The position numbers were made by a program, and so were the translations under genes. 64,000 nucleotides of DNA. It comes from Tepidimonas fonticaldi. Its GTDB lineage: Bacteria; Pseudomonadota; Gammaproteobacteria; Burkholderiales; Burkholderiaceae_C. The notes beneath the pieces were generated by a model. The model was not told the DNA's origin and did no database searches. It worked only from the letters and a program-made list of their open reading frames with translations. The stretch spans positions 186,001-250,000 of the forward strand of contig NZ_VJOO01000001.1 of the NCBI RefSeq assembly GCF_007556755.1, read 5' to 3'. Shown here piece after piece: positions 9,870 through 19,488 of the stretch. Numbering within the stretch: the first letter of the stretch is position 1; each line of letters opens with the position of its first letter.

Positions 9870-11237
9870 TTACAGCAACACGCGGCGGAAGTCCGCCAGG
9901 ATCTGGCCCAGATAGGCGTTGAAGCGCGCAGCGGCCGCACCGTCGATCACGCGGTGGTCCCACGTCAGCGACAACGGCAGCATCAGGCGCGGCACGAACT
10001 GCTTGCCATCCCACTTCGGTTCCATCTGGCTCTTGCACACCCCCAGAATGGCCACCTCTGGCGCGTTGATGATGGGCGTGAAATAGCGCCCGCCAATACC
10101 GCCCAGGCTGGAAATGGTGAAGGTGGCGCCGCTCATGTCGGCGGGGCCCAGCTTGCCCTCGCGCGCCTTCTTGGCCAGATCGGCCATCTCTTGACTGATC
10201 TGCAGAATGCCTTTTTGATCCGCGTTTTTGATCACCGGCACCACCAAGCCATTCGGTGTGTCGGCGGCGAAACCGATGTGCCAGTAGTGCTTGTAAATCA
10301 GCGCGTCGCCGTCCAGCGAGCTGTTGAACTCGGGAAACTTCTTGAGCGCGGCCACACAGGCTTTGATGAGAAAAGCCAGCATCGTGACTTTGATGCCGCT
10401 TTTCTCGTGCTCTTTGTTGAGCTGCACCCGGAAGGCTTCGAGCTCGGTGATGTCGGCATCGTCGTGGTTGGTGACGGCCGGGATCATCACGGCGTTGCGC
10501 ATCAGGTTGGCGCCGCTGATTTTCTTGATGCGGCCCAGCTCCTTGCGCTCGATGGGGCCGAACTTGGCAAAGTCCACCTTGGGCCAGGGCAGCAGATCCA
10601 GCCCCACGCCGGTGCCGGCGGCAGGCGCCGGCGCTTGGGCGGCCTGGGCCTGCGTTTGCAAGGTGCCCGCCATGACGGCTTTGGTGAAGGCCTGCACATC
10701 CTCCAGCGTGATGCGGCCCTTGGGCCCCGAACCCTTCACCTCGGCCAGCGGCACACCCAGTTCCCGGGCGAATTTGCGCACCGACGGGGAGGCGTGCGGC
10801 AAACCAAGCACCGGGGCGGATGCGGGTTGGTGCGGCGCAACCGGCGACGGGGCAGCGGCAGGCGCCACCGTGGGCACCGGCGCCACGACCGGTGTGGGCG
10901 CTGGCGCGGGGGCAGGCACCGCAGTGGCCACCGGCGCGGCCACGGCAGGGGCAGCCACCGGCGCGGGAGCGGGCTCCGGGACGGCAGCGGCGGCGGCGCC
11001 TTCGGCCTCCAGCGTCAGCACCACCGAGCCCTCGCTGACCTTGTCGCCGAGTTGCACTTTCAGTTCTTTCACCACGCCGGCGTGACTGGAGGGGATCTCC
11101 ATCGACGCCTTGTCGCTCTCCACCGTGATCAGCGACTGATCCACCGCCACCCGGTCACCGGGCTTGACCAGCAGTTCGATCACCGCCACGTCCTTGAAAT
11201 CCCCGATGTCCGGGACCTTCACATCGATCACTGCCAT
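9870..11237 (-). CDS. aceF: Pyruvate dehydrogenase E2, dihydrolipoyllysine acetyltransferase
   Basis: 455 residues. One lipoyl domain (1-80, K43), a long Ala/Pro/Val linker (about 85-150), a peripheral-subunit-binding domain ([23 protein letters not shown], about 160-195) and the catalytic acetyltransferase domain ending in [13 protein letters not shown] with catalytic H428 and D432. Transfers acetyl from lipoamide to CoA. E. coli E2 has three lipoyl domains; this single-lipoyl form with a second lipoyl domain on E3 is usual in beta-proteobacteria. It lies 18 nt after aceE and 13 nt before lpdA. Confidence 0.95.
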   Translation of the reverse strand: MAVIDVKVPDIGDFKDVAVIELLVKPGDRVAVDQSLITVESDKASMEIPSSHAGVVKELKVQLGDKVSEGSVVLTLEAEGAAAAAVPEPAPAPVAAPAVAAPVATAVPAPAPAPTPVVAPVPTVAPAAAPSPVAPHQPASAPVLGLPHASPSVRKFARELGVPLAEVKGSGPKGRITLEDVQAFTKAVMAGTLQTQAQAAQAPAPAAGTGVGLDLLPWPKVDFAKFGPIERKELGRIKKISGANLMRNAVMIPAVTNHDDADITELEAFRVQLNKEHEKSGIKVTMLAFLIKACVAALKKFPEFNSSLDGDALIYKHYWHIGFAADTPNGLVVPVIKNADQKGILQISQEMADLAKKAREGKLGPADMSGATFTISSLGGIGGRYFTPIINAPEVAILGVCKSQMEPKWDGKQFVPRLMLPLSLTWDHRVIDGAAAARFNAYLGQILADFRRVLL

Positions 11238-11255
11238 TTCATCGTCTCCGGCCCA

Positions 11256-13976
11256 TCAGGCGTACAGGGGGTTGAGCTTCTCGGTGTCGATGCCGTATTT
11301 GGCGATGGCCTCGGCCACCTTGGCTGCCGGCACGGTGCCTTCTTCGGCCAAGGCCTTGAGCGCGGCCACCACGATGTAGTGGCGGTTGACCTCGAAATGC
11401 TGGCGCAGCTTGCTGCGGAAGTCGCTGCGGCCAAAACCATCGGTGCCCAGCACCTTGTAGCTGCGCCCCTTGGGGATGAAGGCGCGGATCTGATCGGCAT
11501 AGGCCTTCATGTAGTCGGTCGAGGCCACCACGGGGCCGGTGTGCTTGTCCAGCTGCTGGGTGACGAAGGGCACGCGCGGCGCCTGCGTCGGGTGCAGCAG
11601 GTTCCAGCGCTCGCAGTCCTGCCCCTCGCGGGCCAGTTCGTTGAAGCTCGGGCAGCTCCACACATTCGCCGCCACGCCCCAGTCTTTTTCCAGCAGCTCC
11701 TGCGCAAACAGACTTTCGCGCAGGATGGAGCCAGAGCCCAGCAACTGCACCCGCGGCGTGAGCTTCGCGCCTTCCTTGAACAGATACATCCCTTTGATGA
11801 TCTGCTCCTCCGTGCCGGGGGTCAGGCCCGGCATGGCGTAGTTTTCGTTGAGCAGGGTGATGTAGAAGAACACGTTGTCCTGCTTTTCCACCATGCGCTT
11901 CAAACCATGGTGGATGATGACCGCCACCTCATGCGCGAAGGTGGGGTCGTAGCTGATGCAGTTGGGGATGGTGCCCGCCAGGATGTGACTGTGCCCGTCC
12001 TGGTGCTGCAGGCCCTCCCCGTTCAGCGTGGTCCGCCCCGAGGTGCCGCCCAGCAGGAACCCGCGCGCCTGCATGTCGCCCGCCGCCCAAGCCAAATCCC
12101 CGATGCGCTGGAAGCCGAACATCGAGTAGTACACGTAGAACGGGATCATGATGCGGTTGTTCGTCGAGTACGACGTCGCCGCGGCGATCCACGAGCACAT
12201 GCCGCCCGCCTCGTTGATGCCCTCTTGCAGGATTTGGCCGGCCTTGTCCTCGCGGTAGTACATCACCTGGTCTTTGTCCACCGGGGTGTAGAGCTGGCCT
12301 TTGGGGTTGTAGATGCCGATCTGGCGGAACAGCCCTTCCATGCCAAAGGTGCGCGCCTCGTCCACCAGGATGGGCACGACGCGCGGCCCGAGCGCCTGAT
12401 CGCGCAGCAGCTGCGTCAGAAAACGCACGTAGGCCTGCGTGGTGCTGATCTCGCGCCCCTCGGGCGTGGGTTCGAGCACGGCCTTGAACGTCTCCAGCGA
12501 CGGTACGGTGAACTGCTCGTCACTGCGGACCCGGCGCTTGGGCAGGTAGCCCCCCAGCGCGCGGCGGCGCTCGTGCAAATAGCGCATCTCCGGCGTGTCG
12601 TCGGCCGGCTTGTAAAACGGGATCTTGGGCAGCTCGCTGTCGGGGATCGGGATGTTGAAGCGATCGCGGAAGTAGCGGATGTCCTCGTCGGAGAGCTTTT
12701 TGGTTTGGTGCGCGGTGTTCTTGCCTTCGCCCGCGCGGCCCATGCCGTAGCCCTTGACCGTCTTGACCAGCAACACGGTCGGCTGGCCCGTGGTGTTGTG
12801 GTGCGCGCGGTGGAAGGCGGCATACACCTTCTGCGCATCGTGGCCGCCGCGGCGCAGCGCCCAGATGTCCTCGTCGCTCATCTTGGCCACCAGCTCCAAC
12901 GCCTTCGGGTGGCGGCCAAAGAAGTTCTTGCGCACGAAGGCGCCATCATTGGCCTTGAACGCCTGATAGTCGCCATCCAGCGTGTCGAGCATGATCTTGC
13001 GCAGCACGCCGTCCTTGTCCCGCGCCAGCAGCGGGTCCCAGTTGCTGCCCCACAGCAGCTTGATCACGTTCCAGCCGGCGCCGCGAAACTCGCCCTCCAG
13101 TTCCTGAATGATCTTGCCGTTGCCGCGCACCGGGCCGTCGAGCCGCTGCAGGTTGCAGTTGACGACGAAGATCAGGTTGTCCAGTCCCTCGCGCGCCGCC
13201 AGGCCGATGGCGCCCAGGCTCTCGGGCTCGTCCATCTCGCCATCGCCACAGAACACCCACACCTTGCGCCGGCTGGTGTCGGCGATCCCCCGCGCGTGCA
13301 GGTACTTGAGGAAGCGCGCCTGGTAGATGCCCATGATCGGCCCCAGGCCCATGCTGACGGTCGGAAACTGCCAGAAGTCCGGCATCAGCTTGGGGTGCGG
13401 GTAGCTGGACAGCCCCTTGCCCTCCACCTCCTGGCGGAAGTTGAGCAGCTGCTCCTCGGTGATTCGCCCCTCCAGGAACGCGCGCGCGTAGATGCCCGGC
13501 GCGCTGTGGCCCTGGATGTAGAGCAGGTCGCCGCCGTGCGTGCCGCCCTGGTCGGTGTCGTCGGCGTGCCAGAAGTGGTTGAAGCCGCAGGCCAGCAAGT
13601 GCGCCAGCGACTGGAACGAGCTGATGTGCCCGCCCAGCTCGCTGCCGTCGGGCGACGCCAGCCGGTTGGCCTTGACCACCATGGCCATCGCGTTCCAGCG
13701 CATGTAGGCGCGCAGACGGCCTTCGATTTCCAGGTTGCCGGGGCTGCGCTCCTCCTCGTCCGGCTCGATGGTGTTGACGTAGCCGGTGGTGGCCGAGAAC
13801 GGCAGGTCGATGCTGTGCTCGCGCGCCTCCTCCAGCAGCTGCTCCAGCAGAAAGTGCGCGCGCTCGGGGCCCGTGCGTTCGATGACGGCATCCAGGGCGT
13901 CGAGCCACTCGCGCGTCTCCTGCGGATCGGCGTCGGGGGCCACGAGCGGGGAAATCGGTGGGGTGGTTTGGGACAT
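11256..13976 (-). CDS. aceE: Pyruvate dehydrogenase E1 (homodimeric type)
   Basis: 906 residues from the ATG at 13976, which follows GAGGAGACGACACC; the upstream in-frame part crosses the intergenic region and is rejected. Homodimeric AceE (E. coli 887). Thiamine diphosphate motif GDGEMDEPES begins near residue 243 and ends at NCNLQRLDG; conserved HSAPGIYARAFLEGR is also present. It decarboxylates pyruvate and acetylates lipoyl-E2. First gene of the operon, 169 bp from the divergent sensor kinase; that gap holds overlapping short palindromes. Confidence 0.96.
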   Translation of the reverse strand: MSQTTPPISPLVAPDADPQETREWLDALDAVIERTGPERAHFLLEQLLEEAREHSIDLPFSATTGYVNTIEPDEEERSPGNLEIEGRLRAYMRWNAMAMVVKANRLASPDGSELGGHISSFQSLAHLLACGFNHFWHADDTDQGGTHGGDLLYIQGHSAPGIYARAFLEGRITEEQLLNFRQEVEGKGLSSYPHPKLMPDFWQFPTVSMGLGPIMGIYQARFLKYLHARGIADTSRRKVWVFCGDGEMDEPESLGAIGLAAREGLDNLIFVVNCNLQRLDGPVRGNGKIIQELEGEFRGAGWNVIKLLWGSNWDPLLARDKDGVLRKIMLDTLDGDYQAFKANDGAFVRKNFFGRHPKALELVAKMSDEDIWALRRGGHDAQKVYAAFHRAHHNTTGQPTVLLVKTVKGYGMGRAGEGKNTAHQTKKLSDEDIRYFRDRFNIPIPDSELPKIPFYKPADDTPEMRYLHERRRALGGYLPKRRVRSDEQFTVPSLETFKAVLEPTPEGREISTTQAYVRFLTQLLRDQALGPRVVPILVDEARTFGMEGLFRQIGIYNPKGQLYTPVDKDQVMYYREDKAGQILQEGINEAGGMCSWIAAATSYSTNNRIMIPFYVYYSMFGFQRIGDLAWAAGDMQARGFLLGGTSGRTTLNGEGLQHQDGHSHILAGTIPNCISYDPTFAHEVAVIIHHGLKRMVEKQDNVFFYITLLNENYAMPGLTPGTEEQIIKGMYLFKEGAKLTPRVQLLGSGSILRESLFAQELLEKDWGVAANVWSCPSFNELAREGQDCERWNLLHPTQAPRVPFVTQQLDKHTGPVVASTDYMKAYADQIRAFIPKGRSYKVLGTDGFGRSDFRSKLRQHFEVNRHYIVVAALKALAEEGTVPAAKVAEAIAKYGIDTEKLNPLYA

Positions 13977-14145
13977 GGTGTCGTCTCCTCGTTGGCACGG
14001 AAAAGGGTACGGCGAAGGCGTCGTCGTGTCCACGAAGTTTCGCACGAAATGGACCAATTTCCAAACTGCGGTCATCTATTTCACATTACGACATTTAAGA
14101 TGTTGGCCGTATAGCGACGCTGAGGGTTTGCCCTAAACTGCCGGC
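13977..14145. promoter_or_regulatory. Divergent control region between aceE and the sensor kinase
   Basis: 169 bp, more AT-rich at 14070-14110 than its surroundings. It contains overlapping short inverted repeats: CGAAGTTTCG (14033-14042), TTTCGCACGAAA (14038-14049) and GAAAT-N6-ATTTC (14047-14062). These are plausible operator half-sites for control of the pyruvate dehydrogenase operon, but no specific regulator is identified. Both divergent promoters must be here; no strong -35/-10 pair was recognised. Confidence 0.4.
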
Positions 14146-16719
14146 ATGGCCAGCCCGACGTCCGACACCCACGCCCCGCGCGGCCCCCGCTGGTGGGCAG
14201 CCCCGCGCCGCTGGTGGCGCCAGTGGTGGGACCGGCTGCCGCCCAGCCGGCAGGACCGGCTCGCCGTGCTGGGGCCACTGCTGTCCGTCCTGCTGTTTTT
14301 GACGGCGATCTTTTCGGCCCTGGCCCACTTCACCCATCAGGAGGCCAACCGCGAGCAGGAAGCGGTGATGCGCGACACCGAATACGCGCAACAGCGCCTG
14401 CGCCTGCGCCTGCTGGAGCGGCAGGAGCAGCTCATGCGTCTGGCGCGCGACATCGCCAACCGCTCGGTCGAGGAGACCGAGTTCGTCTTTCAGGCCGAGG
14501 CGGTGGTGATGCAGAACCCCGAACTGCTGTCGGTGCACTGGATCGGCCCGTTCCGGGAGGTGGTGACGGGCTACGCGTCGCCCAGCGCGCCGGCGCATGC
14601 CCAGCGCCGCGCGGGCGATCTGCTGCCGCCCAACAGCACCGATGGCGCGTTCGAACTGGCGCGCGACCTGCACCAACCGATCTACTCGCGCCCCCTGCGC
14701 TGGCCCGACAGCGGCAGCACCATCGTGCTGCTGGTGCCCTTCGAAGACCAGCGCCGCTTTGGCGGCGCGGTGTTGGCGGAGTATTCCGTCGAAGGGCTGC
14801 TGCGCTATGGCGTGCCGGCCGAGGTGCTGGCGCGCTACGCGGTGACTTTCGTCGGCGAAGACGGCACGCTGCACGCGGGCACGCCGCTCAAGCCCATCAC
14901 GACCCCGCTGTCGCGCCTGCCCTGGGCAGCGCGGGCTCAGCGGCACGAGCTGCCCATTTCCCCCATCGGTAACAGCCTGCTGGTGCGCGCCGAAGGCCTG
15001 CGCGCCGACCGCGACGCGGGCAGCGAAGCATTTTTCTGGATCGTCGGCGCGATGAGCGTGGCGACGATCTGGATGCTGCTGGGCAATATGCGCCACACGC
15101 GCCGGCGCCTGCAGGCCCAGCGCGCGCTGGTGGCGGAGACCAACTTCCGCCGCGCCATGGAAAACTCCATGCTCACCGGGATGCGCGCCCTGGACATGGA
15201 GGGCCGCATCACCTACGTCAACCGCGCCTTCTGCAACATGACGGGCTGGAGCGAGGCCGAGCTGATCGGCACCACCGCCCCCTTCCCCTACTGGCCCGAG
15301 GCGGAACACGACACGCTGATGGCCCGCCTGCAGGACGAGATCGCCGGCCGCAACGCCCCGGGCGGCTTCGAGGTCCCCGTCAAGCGCAAAAACGGCAGCA
15401 TCTTCTACGCTCGCATGTACGTCTCGCCGCTGGTCGATGCGCAGGGGCGGCAGACGGGCTGGATGACGTCGATGACCGACATCACCGAGCCCAAGCGCAT
15501 CCGCGAAGAGCTGACGGCCTCGTACGACCGCTTCGCGACCGTGCTGGACAGCCTGGACGAGGCCATCTCGGTCGCGCCGCTGCACAGCAACGAACTGCTG
15601 TTTGCCAACCACATCTATCAGCGCTGGTTTGGGCAGGGCGCAGCGGGCCACGAACGCATGCTCGAGCTGTGCGCCTCCGTCCCGGTGCTGCCGCCGCAGG
15701 ACCACACCGACCATGTGGACAGCCTGGTCGGCCTGCCCGCCGATGCGCTGGTGGAGGCGATCGCCGAGCACACGCAGATCCTGGTGCCCGAGCTGGGCAA
15801 GTGGCTGGAGGTGCGCACCCGCTACCTGACCTGGGTGGACGGGCGGCTGGTGCAGATGCTGATCGCCAGCGACATCACCGCCCGCCGCCATGCGGAAGAA
15901 CAGGCCGCTCTGCAAGCCGAGCGCGCCGAAACCGCCAGCCGCCTGATCACGATGGGCGAGATGGCCTCCAGCGTCGCGCACGAACTCAACCAGCCGCTGA
16001 CCGCCATCAGCAACTACGCCAGCGGCATGATCAGCAGGCTGCAAAAAGGCCAAATGGGCCCCGAGGATCTGCTCGGCGCGCTGGAAAAGACGGTGCGGCA
16101 GGCACAGCGTGCGGGCAACATCATTCAGCGCATCCGCGCCTTCGTCAAAAAAAGCGAGCCCAACCCGACGCTGTCCGACGTCGCGCAAATGGTGGCCAAC
16201 GCCACTGAGCTGGCCGACATCGAGCTGCGCCGCCACATGGTGCGCCTCAACATCTACGTCGCGGCGCGCCTGCCGCGTTTGATGGTGGACCCCATTCTGA
16301 TCGAACAGGTGCTGATCAACCTGCTGAAAAACGCGGGCGAGTCCATCCAGCATGCCCAGCGGCCGCCCGGCCAACGCCATGTGGAGTTGCAGGTCGTGCC
16401 GCGCACCGTCGAGGGCCGCGACGTGGTGGAGTTCACCGTCCGCGACAGCGGCAGCGGCATTCCGCAAGACCGCCTCGACCGCATCTTCGAAGCCTTCTAC
16501 AGCACCAAGGCCGAAGGCATGGGCATCGGCCTGAAGCTGTGCCGCTCGATCATCGAATCCCACCACGGCCGGCTGCATGCGCGCAACCTCTACAATGGCA
16601 GCGAGGTCGCGGGCTGCGAGTTCACCTTCTGGATCCCGGTGTCGCCCCAGGACGCCGCGGAGTCCCGTGTTCATCCATCCTCTGTCAACGAAGCGCAGAC
16701 GCCCGAAGGACAACGATGA
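14146..16719 (+). CDS. Membrane PAS sensor histidine kinase
   Basis: 857 residues. Membrane segment near 42-63 (LAVLGPLLSVLLFLTAIFSAL), a periplasmic sensor region to about 300, a second membrane segment near 302-318, a PAS domain (about 330-445, with NRAFCNMTGWSEAELIG), a second PAS-like region (about 450-590), then HisKA with phospho-acceptor H612 (ASSVAHELNQPL) and an HATPase domain (LINLLKNAGES; DSGSGIP; KAEGMGIGLKLCRSIIE). The kinase core is of the FixL/DctB type. Its stop overlaps the start of the response regulator (ATGA), so the two form a pair. Signal unknown; position opposite aceE hints at carbon or redox sensing (inference). Confidence 0.9.
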   Translation: MASPTSDTHAPRGPRWWAAPRRWWRQWWDRLPPSRQDRLAVLGPLLSVLLFLTAIFSALAHFTHQEANREQEAVMRDTEYAQQRLRLRLLERQEQLMRLARDIANRSVEETEFVFQAEAVVMQNPELLSVHWIGPFREVVTGYASPSAPAHAQRRAGDLLPPNSTDGAFELARDLHQPIYSRPLRWPDSGSTIVLLVPFEDQRRFGGAVLAEYSVEGLLRYGVPAEVLARYAVTFVGEDGTLHAGTPLKPITTPLSRLPWAARAQRHELPISPIGNSLLVRAEGLRADRDAGSEAFFWIVGAMSVATIWMLLGNMRHTRRRLQAQRALVAETNFRRAMENSMLTGMRALDMEGRITYVNRAFCNMTGWSEAELIGTTAPFPYWPEAEHDTLMARLQDEIAGRNAPGGFEVPVKRKNGSIFYARMYVSPLVDAQGRQTGWMTSMTDITEPKRIREELTASYDRFATVLDSLDEAISVAPLHSNELLFANHIYQRWFGQGAAGHERMLELCASVPVLPPQDHTDHVDSLVGLPADALVEAIAEHTQILVPELGKWLEVRTRYLTWVDGRLVQMLIASDITARRHAEEQAALQAERAETASRLITMGEMASSVAHELNQPLTAISNYASGMISRLQKGQMGPEDLLGALEKTVRQAQRAGNIIQRIRAFVKKSEPNPTLSDVAQMVANATELADIELRRHMVRLNIYVAARLPRLMVDPILIEQVLINLLKNAGESIQHAQRPPGQRHVELQVVPRTVEGRDVVEFTVRDSGSGIPQDRLDRIFEAFYSTKAEGMGIGLKLCRSIIESHHGRLHARNLYNGSEVAGCEFTFWIPVSPQDAAESRVHPSSVNEAQTPEGQR

Positions 16720-17345
16720 GCCTGATCCCCAAACGCGGAACCGTGTACGTGGTTGACGACGACGAAGCCGTGCGCGACTCGCTGCAATGGCTGCTGGAGG
16801 GCAGGGACTACCGGGTGCGATGTTTCGAGTCGGCCGAGGCGTTTCTGGCGCGCTACGACCCGCGCGAAGTCGCCTGCCTGATCGCCGACATCCGCATGGG
16901 CGGCATGAGCGGCATGGAACTGCAGGACCGGCTGCTGGAGCGCCACTCGCCGCTGCCGATCTGCTTCATCACCGGCCACGGCGACGTGCCGATGGCGGTG
17001 GAGTCCATGAAGAAAGGCGCTCTGGACTTCATCCAGAAGCCCTTCGACGAAAACCAGCTCGTCGCGCTGGTCGAGAAGATGCTCGACGTCGCGCGCGAGA
17101 CGTTTGCCGTACACCAGCAGGCCGCCACGCGCGAGGCGCTGCTGGCCAAGCTGACCACGCGCGAATCGCAGGTGCTGGAGCGCATCGTCGCCGGGCGGCT
17201 CAACAAGCAGATCGCCGACGACCTCGGCATCAGCATCAAGACGGTGGAGGCGCACCGCGCCAACATCATGGAAAAGCTGGGCGCCAACACCGTGGCCGAT
17301 CTGCTCAAGATCGCCCTGGCGCCGATTCCCCCCTCCAAAGTCTGA
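16716..17345 (+). CDS. FixJ-like response regulator (receiver + LuxR HTH)
   Basis: 209 residues. Receiver domain 8-125 with acidic pocket DDD (14-16), phospho-acceptor D58 ([10 protein letters not shown]), and K108 (FIQKPFD); C-terminal LuxR-type HTH about 141-200 ([37 protein letters not shown], in two parts). This is the FixJ/StyR/TtrR plan for a transcription activator. The start is the ATG overlapping the kinase stop; an upstream open stretch belongs to the kinase in another frame. Followed 11 bp later by folD, probably co-transcribed. Confidence 0.92.
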   Translation: MSLIPKRGTVYVVDDDEAVRDSLQWLLEGRDYRVRCFESAEAFLARYDPREVACLIADIRMGGMSGMELQDRLLERHSPLPICFITGHGDVPMAVESMKKGALDFIQKPFDENQLVALVEKMLDVARETFAVHQQAATREALLAKLTTRESQVLERIVAGRLNKQIADDLGISIKTVEAHRANIMEKLGANTVADLLKIALAPIPPSKV

Positions 17346-17356
17346 CCCCCTCCCCC

Positions 17357-18208
17357 ATGACTGCCCAACTGATCGACGGCGTGGCGCTGGCGCGCCACTG
17401 GCGCCAGCGCGTGGCCGAACGCGCCGCCGCGCTGGCGGCCCGCGGCCACCGGCCGGGCCTTGCGGTGATCCTGGTCGGCGACGACCCCGCCAGCCAGGTC
17501 TACGTGCGCAACAAGGTCAAGGCCTGCGGCGAGGCTGGCATCCACTCGGTGCTGGAAACCTACCCCGCCAGCCTCACCGAGGACGAGCTGCTGGCGCGCA
17601 TCGCCGCCCTCAACGCCGACCCGGCCATCCACGGCATCCTGGTGCAGCTGCCGCTGCCGGCGCATCTGAACGCCCAGCGCGTCATCGAGGCGATCGCGCC
17701 GGAGAAGGACGTCGACGGCTTTCACGTCGCCAACGCCGGGGCGCTGCTGGTCGGCCAGCCGGCCTTCAGGCCGTGCACGCCGTACGGCTGCATGAAGATG
17801 CTGGAGCACATCGGCCGCACCGACCTGCGCGGCCAGCACGCCGTCGTGGTGGGCCGCAGCAACATCGTCGGCAAGCCGATGGCGCTGCTGCTGCTGCAGG
17901 CCGGCGCCACGGTGACGATCTGCCACAGCGGCACCGCGGACCTGGCCCACCACACGCGCCAGGCCGACGTGCTGGTCGCCGCGGTCGGCAAGCCGCGCAT
18001 GATCGGCGCCGACATGGTCAAGCCCGGCGCCGTGGTGCTCGACGTCGGCATCAACCGCCTGCCCGACGGCAAGCTGTGCGGCGACGTCGACTTCGACGCC
18101 GTGCGCGAGGTGGCCGGCTGGATCACCCCGGTGCCGGGCGGCGTAGGGCCGATGACGATCGCGATGCTGCTGCTGAACACCATCGAGGCCGTCGATAAGC
18201 AAAATTAA
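17357..18208 (+). CDS. folD: Methylenetetrahydrofolate dehydrogenase/cyclohydrolase FolD
   Basis: 283 residues. Bifunctional enzyme interconverting 5,10-methylene-THF, 5,10-methenyl-THF and 10-formyl-THF in the cytoplasm. Catalytic Y49 and K53 in [14 protein letters not shown] (E. coli Y50/K54), VQLPLPAHL, the NADP-site signature [14 protein letters not shown] and the C-terminal [13 protein letters not shown] are all present. ATG chosen for the standard MTAQLIDG start. It is the last core gene before the AT-rich islet; no terminator is visible after it. Confidence 0.96.
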   Translation: MTAQLIDGVALARHWRQRVAERAAALAARGHRPGLAVILVGDDPASQVYVRNKVKACGEAGIHSVLETYPASLTEDELLARIAALNADPAIHGILVQLPLPAHLNAQRVIEAIAPEKDVDGFHVANAGALLVGQPAFRPCTPYGCMKMLEHIGRTDLRGQHAVVVGRSNIVGKPMALLLLQAGATVTICHSGTADLAHHTRQADVLVAAVGKPRMIGADMVKPGAVVLDVGINRLPDGKLCGDVDFDAVREVAGWITPVPGGVGPMTIAMLLLNTIEAVDKQN

Positions 18209-18264
18209 AATAACTTGAATTGACATCGGACTTCAAACGAAAAAACGACATAAGAACAGGGAAC

Positions 18265-18337
18265 ATGATACCCCCGCGCGAAACAAAAAATCAAATCAAT
18301 TATAGACCAGACATAGACGGATTGCGCGCAATAGCAG
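18265..18337 (+). pseudogene. O-acetyltransferase (acyltransferase-3), 5' fragment
   Basis: From an ATG at 18265 the frame reads MIPPRETKNQINYRPDIDGL then RAIAV before being cut by an IS30-type element. YRPDIDGLRAIAV is the canonical N-terminus of OafA/YrhL-type acyltransferase-3 membrane proteins that O-acetylate surface polysaccharides. Codon use is AT-rich, unlike folD. Joining base 18337 to 19490 (removing the element plus one duplicated G) restores [14 protein letters not shown] in frame, so the gene was intact here before insertion. Confidence 0.85.
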
Positions 18338-19488
18338 TGGCGGTTTCAAGCGCCAAGTGCAACAGTGGAATCACTGAAGGGGGTGGCTGGCTTGGGTGAT
18401 CCTCTGCAGCATGGCCTGGTAGACAGCGATCGGTGGGTAGAAGCCGTGGATGGCGCGCGGGCGGTTGTTTAGCCGGTCGGCGATCGCATCGAGCTCATCC
18501 TGGCTGTAGACCGACAGGTCCGTACCCTTGGGCAGGTACTGGCGCAGCAGGCCGTTGATATTCTCGCAACTGCCCCGCTGCCACGGGCTGCGCGGGTCGC
18601 AGAAGTAGACCCGGATGCCAGTGGCTTCGGTCAGCTCCGGGTGGCGCGCCATTTCCTTGCCGCGGTCGTAGGTCAGGGTCTTGCGCATCGGCTCGGCGAT
18701 GCTGCGCAGCTTGGCGGTGAAGCCCTCCAGGGCCGAGGCTGCGGTGGCGTCCTTGAGCTTGGCCAGCATCACCAGACGCGAGCTGCGCTCCACCAACACG
18801 CCCACCGCCGAGCGGTTGGCCGCCCCCTTGAGGAGGTCGCCTTCCCAGTGCCCGGGGAAAGCCCGCTCGTTGGCCTCGGGCGGACGCAGGTGGATGCTGA
18901 TGGCCTCGGGCAGCTGACCCCTTCGGTCCTGCCCTCGAGACCGGGGCATGCGCTTGCTTTGCGCACGCCTCAGACAGGCGATGAGTTCCTTGCGCAGCTC
19001 ACCGCGCGGCATCGCGTAGATGCAGTTGTAGATGGTCTCGTGCGAGACGCGGCGATGCAGATCGTCGGGCCACATACGCTTGAGTGTGCCGGCAATCTGA
19101 GACGGCGACCAGCCCTGCAGCAAGAAGTGGTGCACCACGCCGAAGAGCACGCCGTCTTCGGCCAGCTTGGGGTGGCGGCGGCGCTTGAGGCGCATCGCGC
19201 AAGCACGCGCGCCGGCTGCCCGCGCATCGTAGGTGCAGCCGCTGCCTGCCGGCACGAAGGCCGTGCGCTGCGGCCAGTCCAGCGCTCGCCGGATCTCGCG
19301 CGTGATCGTCGACGGCGAGCGTTGCAGCGTGCGGGCAATGCTGCGAGCCGAGCAGCCCTGCTGCAGCATGATCATGATGGTGGCGCGCTCTTCGGCGCTC
19401 AAGTGCTGGTAGCGGGTTCCCATGGGTCGGCGGCAGGGTCGGGTACAAGGCAGATCAGGGGTGTTGCACTTGATTATTGACTCCGCCA
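18338..19488 (-). mobile_element. IS30-family insertion sequence
   Basis: About 1151 bp. Imperfect terminal inverted repeats of 27 bp (21 matches): the left one starts TGGCGGTTTCAAG and ends CAAGTGCAACA (18338-18364); the right one, read inward on the minus strand from 19488, starts TGGCGGAGTCAAT and ends CAAGTGCAACA. It encloses one full transposase gene. Target duplication is one to two bases at most (G or GT), in line with the short duplications of IS30 elements. Inserted at codon 25 of the acyltransferase gene. Confidence 0.85.
18371..19423 (-). CDS. IS30-family transposase
   Basis: 350 residues, full length. N-terminal HTH (YQHLSAEERATIMIML then SARSIARTLQRSPSTITREIRR), a second DNA-binding region (GWSPSQIAGTLKR), and an integrase-type DDE core with D196 (HWEGDLLKG), D253 (TYDRGKEMA) and E287 (GSCENINGLLRQYLPKG). 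The D-to-E spacing of 33 residues is the IS30 hallmark. No frameshift, so the element is probably still active. Transcribed opposite to the gene it disrupts. Confidence 0.95.
   Translation of the reverse strand: MGTRYQHLSAEERATIMIMLQQGCSARSIARTLQRSPSTITREIRRALDWPQRTAFVPAGSGCTYDARAAGARACAMRLKRRRHPKLAEDGVLFGVVHHFLLQGWSPSQIAGTLKRMWPDDLHRRVSHETIYNCIYAMPRGELRKELIACLRRAQSKRMPRSRGQDRRGQLPEAISIHLRPPEANERAFPGHWEGDLLKGAANRSAVGVLVERSSRLVMLAKLKDATAASALEGFTAKLRSIAEPMRKTLTYDRGKEMARHPELTEATGIRVYFCDPRSPWQRGSCENINGLLRQYLPKGTDLSVYSQDELDAIADRLNNRPRAIHGFYPPIAVYQAMLQRITQASHPLQ

Noticed and set aside
9771-14114. 1447-codon plus-strand frame opposite aceE-aceF
   Set aside because: No family resemblance and entirely antisense to pyruvate dehydrogenase genes; composition artefact.
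18220-18264. TTGACA at 18220 as promoter of the acyltransferase
   Set aside because: No -10 at acceptable spacing (nearest candidates at 21-23 bp).
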